A DNA stretch of 64,000 nt from contig NZ_JACHJG010000002.1 in the NCBI RefSeq assembly GCF_014203545.1, forward strand, positions 186,001 through 250,000, written 5' to 3'. How positions within the stretch are numbered: the first letter of the stretch is position 1; each line of letters begins with the position of its first letter. This document shows positions 11,401 to 23,400 of this stretch, piece after piece. This DNA comes from Streptomyces netropsis. Lineage in GTDB: Bacteria > Actinomycetota > Actinomycetes > Streptomycetales > Streptomycetaceae. The position numbers were made by a program, and so were the translations under genes. The notes beneath the pieces were generated by a model, which had not been told where the DNA came from, ran no database searches, and was given only the letters and a program-made list of their open reading frames with translations.

Positions 11401-14400
11401 ACCGCCGTCTGGTCCCGGTCACGGCCACGCCCCCTCGGGAGCGGATCCGCCGCGGCGGCGCCTACCTGATCCTCGGCGGCGCCGGCGGCATCGGCCTCGA
11501 ACTGACCGAGTGGCTCGTGCGCACCTACCAGGCGAAGGTCGTGCTGCTCGGCCGCAGCGAGCTGGACGCCGCCCGACGCGACCGGCTGCGCGCCGTCGAC
11601 CCGAGCGGAACCCTGGTCTCCTACCGCAGGGCCGACGCGAGCGACCCCGCGGCGCTGCGCGACACGGTCGCGTGGACGCGCGCCACCCACGGCGCGCTGC
11701 ACGGCGTCTTCCACGCCACGATCGTCCTGCGGGACCAGACCGTCGCCACGATGACGGAGAAGACCTTCCGCTCCGTCCTCGAGGCCAAGACCCGCACCTC
11801 GGTCGCCCTGCACGCCGCGCTCGGCGACTCGGCCGACCTGGACTTCGTGCTGTTCTTCTCCTCGGCGGTGGCGCTCTCCGGCAGCGCCGGACAGGGCAAC
11901 TACGCGGCCGGATCGACCTTCGAGGACGCCTTCGCCCACCACCTCGACGGGGTGCTGGGCGCCAAGGTCGCCGTGATCAACTGGGGCTACTGGGGGACCG
12001 TCGGCATCGTCGCCGACGCACGCCACCGCAGCCGGCTCGCGGCCACCGGAATCCACTCGATCACCCCGCAGGAGGGCATGGCCGCCGTGCACTCCGTGCT
12101 GGGCCGCCCCGACCGGCAGGTCATCGTGGTCAAGGCCGACGCCTCCGCCCTCGCCGCCGTCGGCGTGGAACCCGCCCCGGCCGTACCGGCGGACCGTACG
12201 CGCACGGAAACGCCCACCGAGGTACCGGCGGACGACACGTCACTGGTGCCGTCGCCGACGGCACTTCCCCCGGTGGCCCGGCTGCTCACCGAGGCCGACG
12301 ACGCCCGTCTGACCGAGGCCATGTGCGGCCGGCTGTGGACACTTTTCCGGCAGGAGGGGGTGTTCCTCGCCCAGGGCGAGCGGTGGACCTCCGCCGCGCT
12401 CGCGGAGCGACTGCGCGTCGTCCCCGCGCAGGGCCGGCTCTTCGCCGAGCTCCTGCGGCAGCTGACCGAGGCGGGCTTCCTGAACGACGCCGCCGGGCAC
12501 CTGACCCCCGCCGGCCGCCCGGCCCCCGAGGACCCGGAGGGCGAGCTGGTCGCACTCTGCGAGCGGAAGCCGGCGCTGAACCGCTTCGACCGGCTGCTGC
12601 TCCCGTGCATGCGCAACCTGTTCCCGGTGATGCGCGGCAGCGTCCGCGCCACCGACGTGCTGTTCCCCGGCGGCTCTACCGCGCTCGTGGAGGGCGCCTA
12701 CCGGGGCAGCCCGGTCGTCGACCGCGCCAACGAACTCGTGGTGGGCGCGGTCACGGACGGCCTGTCCCGCCACGACGGCCCCGTCACCATCGTCGAGATC
12801 GGGGCGGGCACCGGCGGCACCACCGCGAGCGTGCTTCCGGCGCTGGCCGCCACGGGCGCGGACGTGACCTACGTCTACACCGACATCTCCCGCGCCTTCC
12901 TGCAGCACGGGAAGCAGCGGTTCGCCGCCACGTACCCCTCCGTCCGGTTCCAGCAGCTCGACATCTCCGGCGACCCGGTGGCCCAGGGCTTCGAACCCGG
13001 CAGCGCCGACCTCGTCGTGGCGGCCAACGTCCTGCACGCGACCTCCGACCTGCTCGGCACCCTGCGCGCGGTGGCCCGGCTGCTCAAGCCCGGCGGACGG
13101 CTGGTGCTCAACGAGGCCAGCAGCAACGTCCTCACCACCACGCTCACCTTCGGCCTGCTCGACGGCTGGTGGCTGCACCAGGACGCCGAACTGCGCCTGC
13201 CCGGCTCACCGCTGCTCTCCGCGCCCGGCTGGCGCAAGGCCCTGGCGCTCGCCGGATTCGCCCGCAGCCATGCCCTCCCGGCCGACGAGGGGCTGAGCCA
13301 GCACGTGGTGGTCGCGGAGACGGCGCCGGACGCCGCACCGGCGGCCCTCCCCACGGCGGCAGCGGCAGCACCGCGGACCGCCGGATCGTCTGTGCCGTCT
13401 GTGCCGTCTGTGCCGTCTGTGCCGTCTGTGCCGTCTGTGCCGTCTGTGTCGTCCGGGTCGTCCGGGTCGTCCGCGCGACCGTCCCTGCCGTCCGGCGGGG
13501 AGGGCGACGCGCTGGCCGAGGCCGCCCGGGAGTACGTGAAGGACGCCTTCGAGCAGATTCTCCAGGTCCCGCGCGACCGGCTCTGGCTGGACGAGACGTA
13601 CGAGAACTTCGGCGTCGACTCGCTGACCGTGGCCCGCATCGTGGACCTGCTGTCCGAGCGCATGGGGGAGCTGCCCGCGACACTGCTGTTCGAGTACCCG
13701 ACGGTCCGTGAGGTCGCCGACCACCTGGTCGAGCGGCATGCCGACCAGGTGCGCGCCCTGCTTCCCGAGGCGCCCGCCGCGGCGGAGCCCGCCGTACCCG
13801 GACCCGCCGTGACGGCGCACCCGGCCGTGCACGCGGCCGAGCGCCCGTCGGAGCCCCGCCCGGGAACGGACCGCCGCATCGCGGTCATCGGCGTCGCCGG
13901 CCGCTACCCCCTGGCCGACGACCCCGACGCGTTCTGGGCGAACCTGCGAGCCGGCCGCGACTGCGTGCGCGAGGTCCCGGCCGACCGGTGGGACCACGGC
14001 GCGCCGACCGAGGCGGACGGACGGAAGACCAGCCGCTGGGGCGGCTTCCTCGACGGCATCGACGAGTTCGACCCCCGCTTCTTCCGGATGTCACTGCGGG
14101 AGGCCGAGCTGACCGACCCGCAGGAGCGGCTGTTCCTGCAGACCTCCTGGCACGCCCTGGAGGACGCGGGCTACACCCGGGCCCGTCTGCGCGGCAGCCG
14201 CGTCGGCGTGTACACGGGCGTCATGTACGGGCACTACCAGCTGCTCGAGGACGAGCGGGGCCTCGCGGGAGGGATGGGGTACGCCTCCATCGCCAACCGG
14301 GTCTCGTACTTCTTCGACTTCCACGGGCCGAGCCTGGCGATCGACACCATGTGCTCGTCGTCGCTCACGGCCGTCCACCTCGCAGTCGAGGCCCTGGCGG

Positions 14401-17400
14401 CCGGACAGGCGGACTACGCGCTCGCCGGTGGCGTCAACCTCGCACCGCACCCGCGCAAGTACCGCCAGCTCGCGGCCGGCGGCTTCACCGGGGAGAGCGG
14501 GCGGTGCCGCAGCTTCGCGGCCGACGGCGACGGGATGGTGCCCGGCGAAGGCGTCGGCGCCGTCCTGCTCAAGCCGCTGGCGGCGGCGGAGCGCGACGGC
14601 GACCGGATCCTCGGCGTGATCCTCGCCGGCGCCGTCAACCACGGCGGCAGGACGGGCGGATTCGCCGTCCCGAGCCCGGGTGCCCAGGGCGAGGTCATCG
14701 CCCAGGCGCTGCACGGCGCCGGCGTCGACCCGGCGAGCGTCTCGTACGTGGAGGCGCACGGAACCGGTACCGCGCTGGGCGACCCGGCCGAGGTGGCCGG
14801 GCTGGTCCGGGCCTACGGCGACCTGCCCGCCGGATCGGTCGCCCTCGGCTCGGTGAAGTCCTCCGTCGGCCACCTGGAGTCGGCCGCGGGCGTCGCCGCC
14901 CTCACCAAGGTCCTGCTGCAGATGAGGGCCCGCGAACTGGCGCCGTCGCTGCACGCGGAGACCCTCAACCCGGCCGTCGACTGGAACTCCGTGCCCTTCC
15001 GCGTGCAGCGGGAGCTCACGCCGTGGACGGGCGCCGAGCCGCTGCGCGCGGGCATCAGCGCCTTCGGCGCCGGCGGCTCCAACGCGCACCTCGTGGTCGA
15101 GGAGTACCGGCAGGACACGCAGCCGGGCGGTACGGCGGGACCTGCTGTCTTCCCGTTCTCCGCACGCGACGCGGAGGCACTGCGCCGCGTCGTCGAAGGG
15201 ATGCTGGACTGGCTGCGGACGGCCGGTCCCGGCACCGACCCGAAGGACATCGCCACCGTGGTCGGCGTCCCCGTCACGGCCGTCGACGAACCGCTCGACG
15301 AGCTGGGGCCGGACCCGGCCACGACGGTGCGGCTGATCGGCCTCGGCCACCTCGTGCGGCCGGGCACCGTGCACGGCGGGACGACCCTGCGCGAGCCGGC
15401 CGGACGGGCCGGCGGCGGCCCGGGCGTCGACCTCGGCCGGCTGGCGTACACGCTGCAGACCGGCCGGGAGCCCATGGCCCACCGGTTCGCCGTCGTGGCG
15501 CGAACGGCGCGGGAGCTCACCGAAGCCCTCGAAGCCTTCCTCGCCGGCCGCCCCTGCGGCCACACCGCCGTCGTGACCGCGGAACCCGGCACGGCCACTG
15601 TCCCCTCGCCGGCCGACCCGGACGGCGTGGCGCGTCGCTGGGCCGCGGGTGAGGACTTCGACTGGACGGCCGCCCACCGGGGCCCGGTGCGTCCGCTGTC
15701 CCTGCCCGGGTACCCGTTCGCACGGACCCGCTGCTGGATCGACGCCGTCACCCCGGCCGCCCCGATCGCACCGATGGCCTCGGTCACTCCGGCCACGGCA
15801 GCCACTCCGGCCCCCCGGCCGGCCCGTCCGCAGGGTGCCCGCTCGCTGGACTCCCTGCTGCTACTGCTGGGCGCGGTCAGCGGCTACCCGGTGACCGACC
15901 TCGACCCCGCCGGCTCCTTCCACGAGCACGGTCTGGACTCGCTGAGCCTCGTCCGGTTCGCCGACGACGTCGCGAACGCCTTCGGCGTGCCCGTCGGGCC
16001 CGGCCAACTGCTCGCCACCTCCACCCCGAAGGCGCTCGCCGAGTGGCTGGACCGTGAACACCCCAACGCCGTGGGCGGAGCCGGGGTCCAAGAGGCCGAG
16101 CCCGAGCCGGGCCCGGACCGGCCCGCCGACGACCCGGTCGTGATCGTCGGCATGGCGGGCACCCTGCCGGGCGCGCGGGACCTGGACGAGTTCTGGGCCG
16201 GCCTCCAGCGGGGCGGAGACCTGTTCACCGAGGTCCCCGCGGACCGCTGGGACAGTCGCGCGCACTACGGGGACCCGGCGCGGCACCCCGACCGGACCCG
16301 GATCACCCGGGGCGGTTTCATGCCGGACGCCGACCGTTTCGACCCGCTGTTCTTCGGCATCTCGCCGCGCGAGGCCCGGTGGATGGACCCCCGCCAGCGG
16401 CTGCTGCTGCGCACGGTCTGGACGGCGCTGGAGGACGCGGGCATCGACCCGGCCGACCTCGCCGGCACCGACACCGGACTGTTCGTCGGCGTCGGCGCGT
16501 CGGAGTACGCCGAGCTGGTGCAGCGCTCCGGCACGGCCACCGACGCGTACTCCGCGACCGGTCTGACCCCGTCCATGCTGGCCAACCGCGTCTCCTACCA
16601 CCTCGACCTGCGCGGCCCCAGCGAACCCGTGGACACGGCCTGCTCCAGCTCGCTCGTGGCCCTGCACCGCGCGGCGGAGGCGCTGCGGCTCGGACACTGC
16701 GACACGGTCATCGCGGGCGGCGTCAGCCTCATGCTGTCGCCCGTGACCTTCGCCTCCCTCGAACGGGCGGGGATGCTCAGCCCGGACGGCGTGGGCCGGG
16801 CCTTCGACAAGGACGCCGCGGGTTACGTGCGCGGCGAGGGCGTCGGCGCCGTCGTGCTCAAGCGGCTCAGCCGCGCCCGTGCCGACGGCAACCCCGTCCT
16901 TGCCGTCCTGCGCGGCACCGCCGTCAACCACGGCGGCCGCTCCAACTCGCTGACGGCCCCCAACCCGCGCGCCCAGGCGGAGGTCGTCGTGCGCGCCCAC
17001 CGCGAGGCGGGCGCCGACCCGGCGACCATCGGCTACCTCGAGACGCACGGCACCGGGACGGTCATCGGCGACCCCGCCGAGACCAACGGCCTGCGCCAGG
17101 CGTTCGCCGAGCTCTACCGCGAGTGGGGTCACCCGGCGCCGACCGTGCCGCACTGCGCCCTCGGCGCGCTGAAGAACACCATCGGCCACCTCGAGCCGGC
17201 CGCGGGCATCGCCGCGGTGCTGCGCGTGCTGCTGTCGATGCGGCACGGGCGGATCACCGGCGATCCGCACGGCCCGGAGCTGAACCCCCGTCTGGCACTG
17301 GAGGGCACGGCGTTCGAGGTCGCGGTCGGCGGCCGCGACTGGGCGCCCGTGGCGCCCGGCGTGCCGCGCCGCGCCGGGGTCAGCTCGTTCGGCTACGGCG

Positions 17401-20400
17401 GGGTCAACGCCCACGTCGTGCTGGAGGAATATGTGGCCGACGAGCCGGCTCCGGCCGACGGCCCGGCCGTGTTCGCGCTCTCCGCCCGCGACCCGGAGCG
17501 GCTGCGCGCCTTCGCGCAGTCGTTCGCCCGTGCCCGGGACACCTGGGCGCACGACCTCGCGGGCACCGCCCACACGCTCCAGGCCGGCCGCGCCGAGCAC
17601 GCCGAACGCCTGGCGTTCGCCGCGGAATCCGGTGAGCACGCGGTGGCCACCCTCCGGCGCTTCCTCGCCGGGGACACCACCGGCATCCACCGCGGCCACG
17701 TCGACCGGCACGCCGACAGGTCACCGTTCGACGGCCGCGGCGACGACGACGCATGTGCCGCCGCCTGGGTGCGGGGCAGGACGATCGACTGGTCCGCCCG
17801 GTGGACACCGGCACCGACGCGGCGTTCCCTGCCGGCGTACCCCTTCGCCACCGAGCGGCACTGGTTCACCGACGGCGCCCCCGCAGGAGCCACCGAGCCC
17901 GCCTCTACGCCCGCCTCCGGTGACACGGCCGACACGGCACCCGTCAGCCTCTTCACGGCCGCATGGACGGCCGAACCCGTGCCGCCCGCCGCGCCGTTCG
18001 CGGACCGGGTGCTGGTGTTCGGCGACCTGCCGGTGCCCGGCGCCGTCCACGTGCGGCCCGGCTCCGCGTACGCGGACGACGGCTCCACCGTCACGATCCG
18101 CCCCGGCGAGGCCGAGGACTACGCCCGGCTGCTCGCCACACCGGCGGACCGGATCGTGCACCAGTGGCCGCTGCTCGAACCGGACCGCGAGGACCTCGGC
18201 ATCGAGTCGGTCTACCTGCTCGTCCAGGCCATGACGACCTCCCGCGCCGCGCACCGGATCCAGGTCCTGGTGCCCGAGGGCGCCACGGCGGAGGCCTGGG
18301 GCGGGTTCGGCACCTCGCTGCGCGCCGCCCTGCCCGGCACGGCCTTCGGCGTCGTGCGCGTCACGGGCCGGATCGGAACGGCAGCCCTGCTCGCCGAGGT
18401 GGCGGCCGAGCGGCTCTCCGCGGCCGCCGTCCGTCTCTCGGCCACCGGCCGCACCGTGCGCGCCCTCTCGGAGGTCGCAGCGCTTCCCGCCGTCCCCTCG
18501 CCGCTGCGCCCGGACGGCGTGCACCTGGTGACCGGCGGCGCCGGCGGGCTCGGACTGCTGCTCGCCCGCACGCTGCTGGCACGCGGTGCCCGCGTGGCCC
18601 TCACCGGCCGGTCGCCCGTCGAGGACCGCGCCCGGGAGTTGGCCGAGCTGCGCGCGCTCGGTGACGTCGCGTACTTCCAGGCATCCGTGACCGACCCCGC
18701 CGCCATGGCGGCGGTCGTGGCGGCCGTCAAGGACAGGTGGGGTGCGCTGCACGGCGTCTTCCACCTCGCCGCGACCGCCTCGCGCACACCGCTGCCCGGC
18801 AAGGACGTCGCCGAGTTCCGCGGCCACCTGCGGGCGCGCTTCGAGGGCACCCGTGTGCTCGACGACGTGACCCGCGACGAACCGCTGGACCTGTTCGTCC
18901 TGTACTCGTCCCTGGCCGGCCAGCTCGGCGACTACGGCCTCGTCGACTACGCCGTCGGCGCCCGCTTCCTCGACGGTTTCGCCGAGGAGCGCGAGACGCT
19001 GCGCTCGGCGGGCCGCCGCAGCGGGCGCACGGTCTCGATCGACTGGCCCATGTGGCGCGGCGGAGGCATGCACGTGGACCCCGAGGACGAGCGCGGCTAC
19101 CTCGCGGGCACCGGCTTCCGCTACCTGGAGGCCGACGAGGGCGAGCGGATGCTCGACCTCGTACTGCGCCTGGGACGCCCCCAGGTCGCCGTGCTGCCGG
19201 GAGAGCCGGAGCGGATGCGCGAGCAGGTCGAGTCGATGCGGATCCGCCAGGACGCGCGCCCGCACCGCCTGGCTGCCCCGACGCCGACGGTCGTACAGCG
19301 GACCGTGCCGTCAGCCCTTGAACTGGCCGGTCGGCTGCGGACGATGGTCGCCGAGCTCCTCGGCCTGTCGCCGTCGGCGCTCGACCCGGACGCGGGCTTC
19401 GGCGAGTACGGCCTGGACTCCTTCGGGCTTCAATCCCTCTCCGTAGCCCTGGAGGAGGCCTACGGCGTGACGGTGCCGACGACGACGCTCTTCGGCGCCA
19501 ACACCATCGAGAAGCTCGCCCGTCACCTCCTGGCGGAGCACCCCGCCCTGCTGGAGCGGGACGTGGCACCGGCCGCCGTGACGGTCACCCGGAGCGAGGA
19601 GCCGGTCGTCGCCGCGCCGCTGCCCCCGGTCACCCGGACGGAAGCGGTGGCCGCCCCGGCCCCCGCCGCCCCGGCCCCCTCGTCTCCGGACGACGCCGTC
19701 GCCATCATCGGCATGGCCGGGCGGTTCCCCGACTCGCCGGACGTGGAGGCGTTCTGGCGGAACCTCGCCGACGGCCGGGACCTGATCACCGAGACCCCCG
19801 CCGACCGGTGGGACTGGCAGGAGGTGTCCCGGCGCTTCGGCGGCACCGCGCGATGGGGCGGCTTCCTGACCGACGTCGACCGCTTCGACGCGCGGTTCTT
19901 CAAGATCTCGCCCGCCGAGGCCGAGGTCATGGACCCGCAGCACCGGCTGTTCCTCGAGCAGACGTGGGCGGCCCTGGAGGACGCCGGCTGCCGGCCGGAC
20001 CGGCTCGCCGGCCGCCGGGTCTGCGTGTTCGCGGGCGTGCAGTTCAACGACTACGAGTCGATGGTCCTGCGCGGGGAGCAGGTCAACCCCCACGCCGGCA
20101 CCGGGCTGGCGCGGACCGTCCTGGCCAACCGCATCTCGTACCTGCTGGACCTCAGGGGCCCGAGCGAGAGCATCGACACCGCTTGCTCCAGCTCCCTGGT
20201 GGCGCTGCACCGCGCCGTCCGCGCCCTGCGCAGCGGGGAGAGCGAGCTGGCCATCGCCGGCGGCGTCAGCCTGGTGCTGTCGCCGCAGACCGTCGTCGCC
20301 GGCAACCAGCTCGGCCTGCTCGCCCCGGACGGCCGCTGCAAGGCGCTCGACGCCCGGGCCGACGGGTACGTCAAGGGGGAGGGCGTGGGCGTGCTCGTCC

Positions 20401-23400
20401 TCAAGCCGCTGTCCCGCGCCCTCGCCGACGGCGACCGGGTGCACGCCGTGATCCGCGGCTCCGCCGTCGACCACGGCGGACACGCGTCCTCGCTGACCGC
20501 CCCGAACCCGCTGGCGCAGGCCGACCTGCTGGTCGACGCCTACCGGGACGCGGGCGTGCCGGTCGAGACGGTCTCCTACACCGAACTGCACGGCACCGGC
20601 ACCGCGCTGGGCGACCCGGTGGAGATCGACGGCCTCGTCCGGGCCCACCGGACCCTGGCCGCCGGGCCCGCCACCGCGTGCGGCATCGGAACCGTGAAGA
20701 GCAACATCGGCCACCTGGAACCCGCGGCGGGCGTCGCGGGCGTGATCAAGGTGGTGCTGGCCATGCGCCACCGGACGCTGCCGCCGACGCTGCACCTGCA
20801 CACGCTCAACCCGCTGATCGACCTCAACGGCACGCCGTTCCGGCCCGTACGGGAGACGACCCGGTGGGCTCCCACGGACCACGGCGGAGCACCCCTGCCG
20901 CTGCGCGCCGGCGTCAGCTCCTTCGGCTTCGGCGGCGTCAACGCGCACGTCGTCCTGGAAGAGGCGCCCGCCACGCCGCCGCCGACCCCGCCGGAGGGCG
21001 AGCCGCGCGAGGTCTTCGTGCTGTCCGCCCGCGACGAGGACGCGCTGCGCCGCTACGCCGCGGCGACGGTCGCGTTCCTCGACGGCGAGGCGCCGCCGCT
21101 GTCCTCGCTCGCGTACACCTCCCAGGTCGGACGGATCCCCATGGCGGCGCGGCTCGCGGTGGTCGCCGGTTCGACCGGTGAACTGCGCGCGCGGCTGACC
21201 GCCTTCCTCGACGGCGACGGCGACGGCGACGCCGCCCGGAGCGGTGCGGACGGCGACCACGCGTGGCTGTCCGAGCCGGAAGGCGCGAGCTATCTGGCGC
21301 GCCTGGTCCGGGAGGGAAGCCTCGACCGGATCGCGCAGCTCTGGCAGGGCGGGGCCGACATCGACTGGAGCGCCCTGCGGCCCGACCGGCCGCCGCTGAC
21401 GTCCATGCCCACCTATCCGTTCGCCCGCGAGCGGCACTGGCTCACCGCCGGTCCCGCTCCGGACGTACGGCACGAACCGCGGGAGCCGCAGGGGTCCTCC
21501 CTGCTGCTGGTGAAGGACTGGGAGGCCGCGCCGCTGCCTGAAGGAGACCTGCCGGGCCGGGTCATGGTGCTCGTCAGCGCCGAGACCGAGCCCGTCGCCG
21601 TGGCGGCCTTCGGCACCGGAGCCACCGTGGTCCGGCTGGACCGCAACGCCGACGACGCCGCCGTCGCGCGGATCGCGGAATCGGCACGTCGGACGGCCGC
21701 CGTCGTCGACATGGTGGACGCGTCGGCCACGCCGGTCGCGACGCCGGAGGCCGACTGGTCCCGGATCGCGCTGCTGCGCGAGCTGGTCACCGCGAACCGG
21801 ACCCGTGGCTTCGCCTACCTGCACCTGACCCGCGGCCTCACGACGTTCCGGGCCGAGCGGCCGACGCTGCGCGGCGCGGCGTTCGCCGGTCTCGTCAGGA
21901 TGCTCACGGCCGAGTACCGAAGCGTCTTCGCCCGCACCCTCGACCTCGACACCCTGGAGCCGGCCGCGGTGCGGGCGGCGGTCGCCGCCGAACTCGCCGC
22001 GACCGACCCGGTGACCGAGGCCTGCGTGCGGGCCGGGGTGCGGCACCGGCCGGTGCTGCGCCCGGCCGACCCCGTCACGCCGTCCGCCGACTGGTCGGCG
22101 GACCTCGCCGGCCGTACGGTCGTCATCACCGGCGGGACGGGCGCGCTGGGCCGGCTGGTCGCGGCCCGGCTCATCGACCGGGGAGCCGACCGGCTCGTGC
22201 TGCTCGGCCGCTCGCCGCTGCCCGCCCGGGACGAGTGGGCAGCGCTCCTCGCGGCCCCCGGCACCGACCCGGCCCTCGCGGCGCGGCTGCGCGACCTCGC
22301 GGCACTCGAACGCCCGGGCGTGCGCGTGGCGGTCGAGACCGCCCCCCTGGACCGGATCTCCGAGGTCCTGGGCCGCGCACGGCGCGAGCTGGGCCCGATC
22401 GCCGGGATCGTGCACTGCGCCGGGCTCGGCGTGCTGCGCGACCCGGCCTTCATCGGCAAGCGGATCGAGGACGTCCAGCGGGTTCTCGAGCCCAAGACGG
22501 CAGGGCTCCAGGCCGTCCTGGACGGGTGCGCGGACGACCCCTTGCGGTTCGTCGTGCTGTACTCGTCCGTCGCCGGACAGGTGCCCGCACTGGCGGTGGG
22601 CATGAGCGACTACGCGCTGGCCAACTCCGTACTGGACCGGGTCGCCGAGTACCGGGCCGCCACCGGCGGACCCGTCGTCAGGTCGCTCCAGTGGCCGAGC
22701 TGGCGGTCGGCCGGCATGCCCGAGGTCGACACCCCGGCCTACCGGGACCTGGGCCTGCGGACCCTGGACCCGGAGGCCGCGCTGGCCCTGCTGGACCGGG
22801 CGATGACCGGGAGCGACCCGGTGGTGCTGCCGTGCGTCGTGGACGCCGGGCGCTTCGACGCCGGCGCCCTGCTCGCCGTCCCCGCGCCCGGCCGCCCGGA
22901 CGACGCGCCGGCCGCCCCCGCCTCCGTCCCGGCCCCGCGTGCCGTCCCGGCCGGGAACGGCCTCGTCCGGCGGGTGACCGAGGTGATCGCCTCGACGCTG
23001 CGGCTGGACCCCGCGCAGGTCGGACCGGACGAGGACTTCGCCGACCTGGGCGTGGACTCGATCATGGTCGCCCAGATCCTCGCCACGCTGGAGCGGGAGC
23101 TCGGCGTCGTCGCGGAACCGTCGGCCGTCCTCGAGAACCCGACCGTGACGCTCCTCGCGAAGGCACTGCGGGACCAGCTGCCGGAAGCCGAACTCCCCGC
23201 CCCCGAACCGGTCTCCGTGCCGTCCACCCCCGGCCGGTCCGCCCAGGCCGTGACGGTCGCGGCACCCGCCGCACGGGCCGGCGCCGACGCCGTGTCGAAG
23301 ACGTCCGTGTCCGGAGCGTCCGGGGCGGCGGTCGAGCCGAAGGACGGCATCGCCGTCATCGGCATGGCCGCCCACTTCCCCGGCGCGCCCGACCACCGGA

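Noticed and set aside
16131..17430. KS with ETHGTGT and KNTIGHLEP read as a non-elongating KS
   Set aside because: Cys and both His are present; only neighbouring residues differ, so inactivity cannot be claimed.
17721..19265. CRISPR, tRNA, rRNA, insertion sequence or phage integration site anywhere in the window
   Set aside because: No array of spaced repeats, no cloverleaf with CCA end, no transposase or integrase frame was seen in any part.
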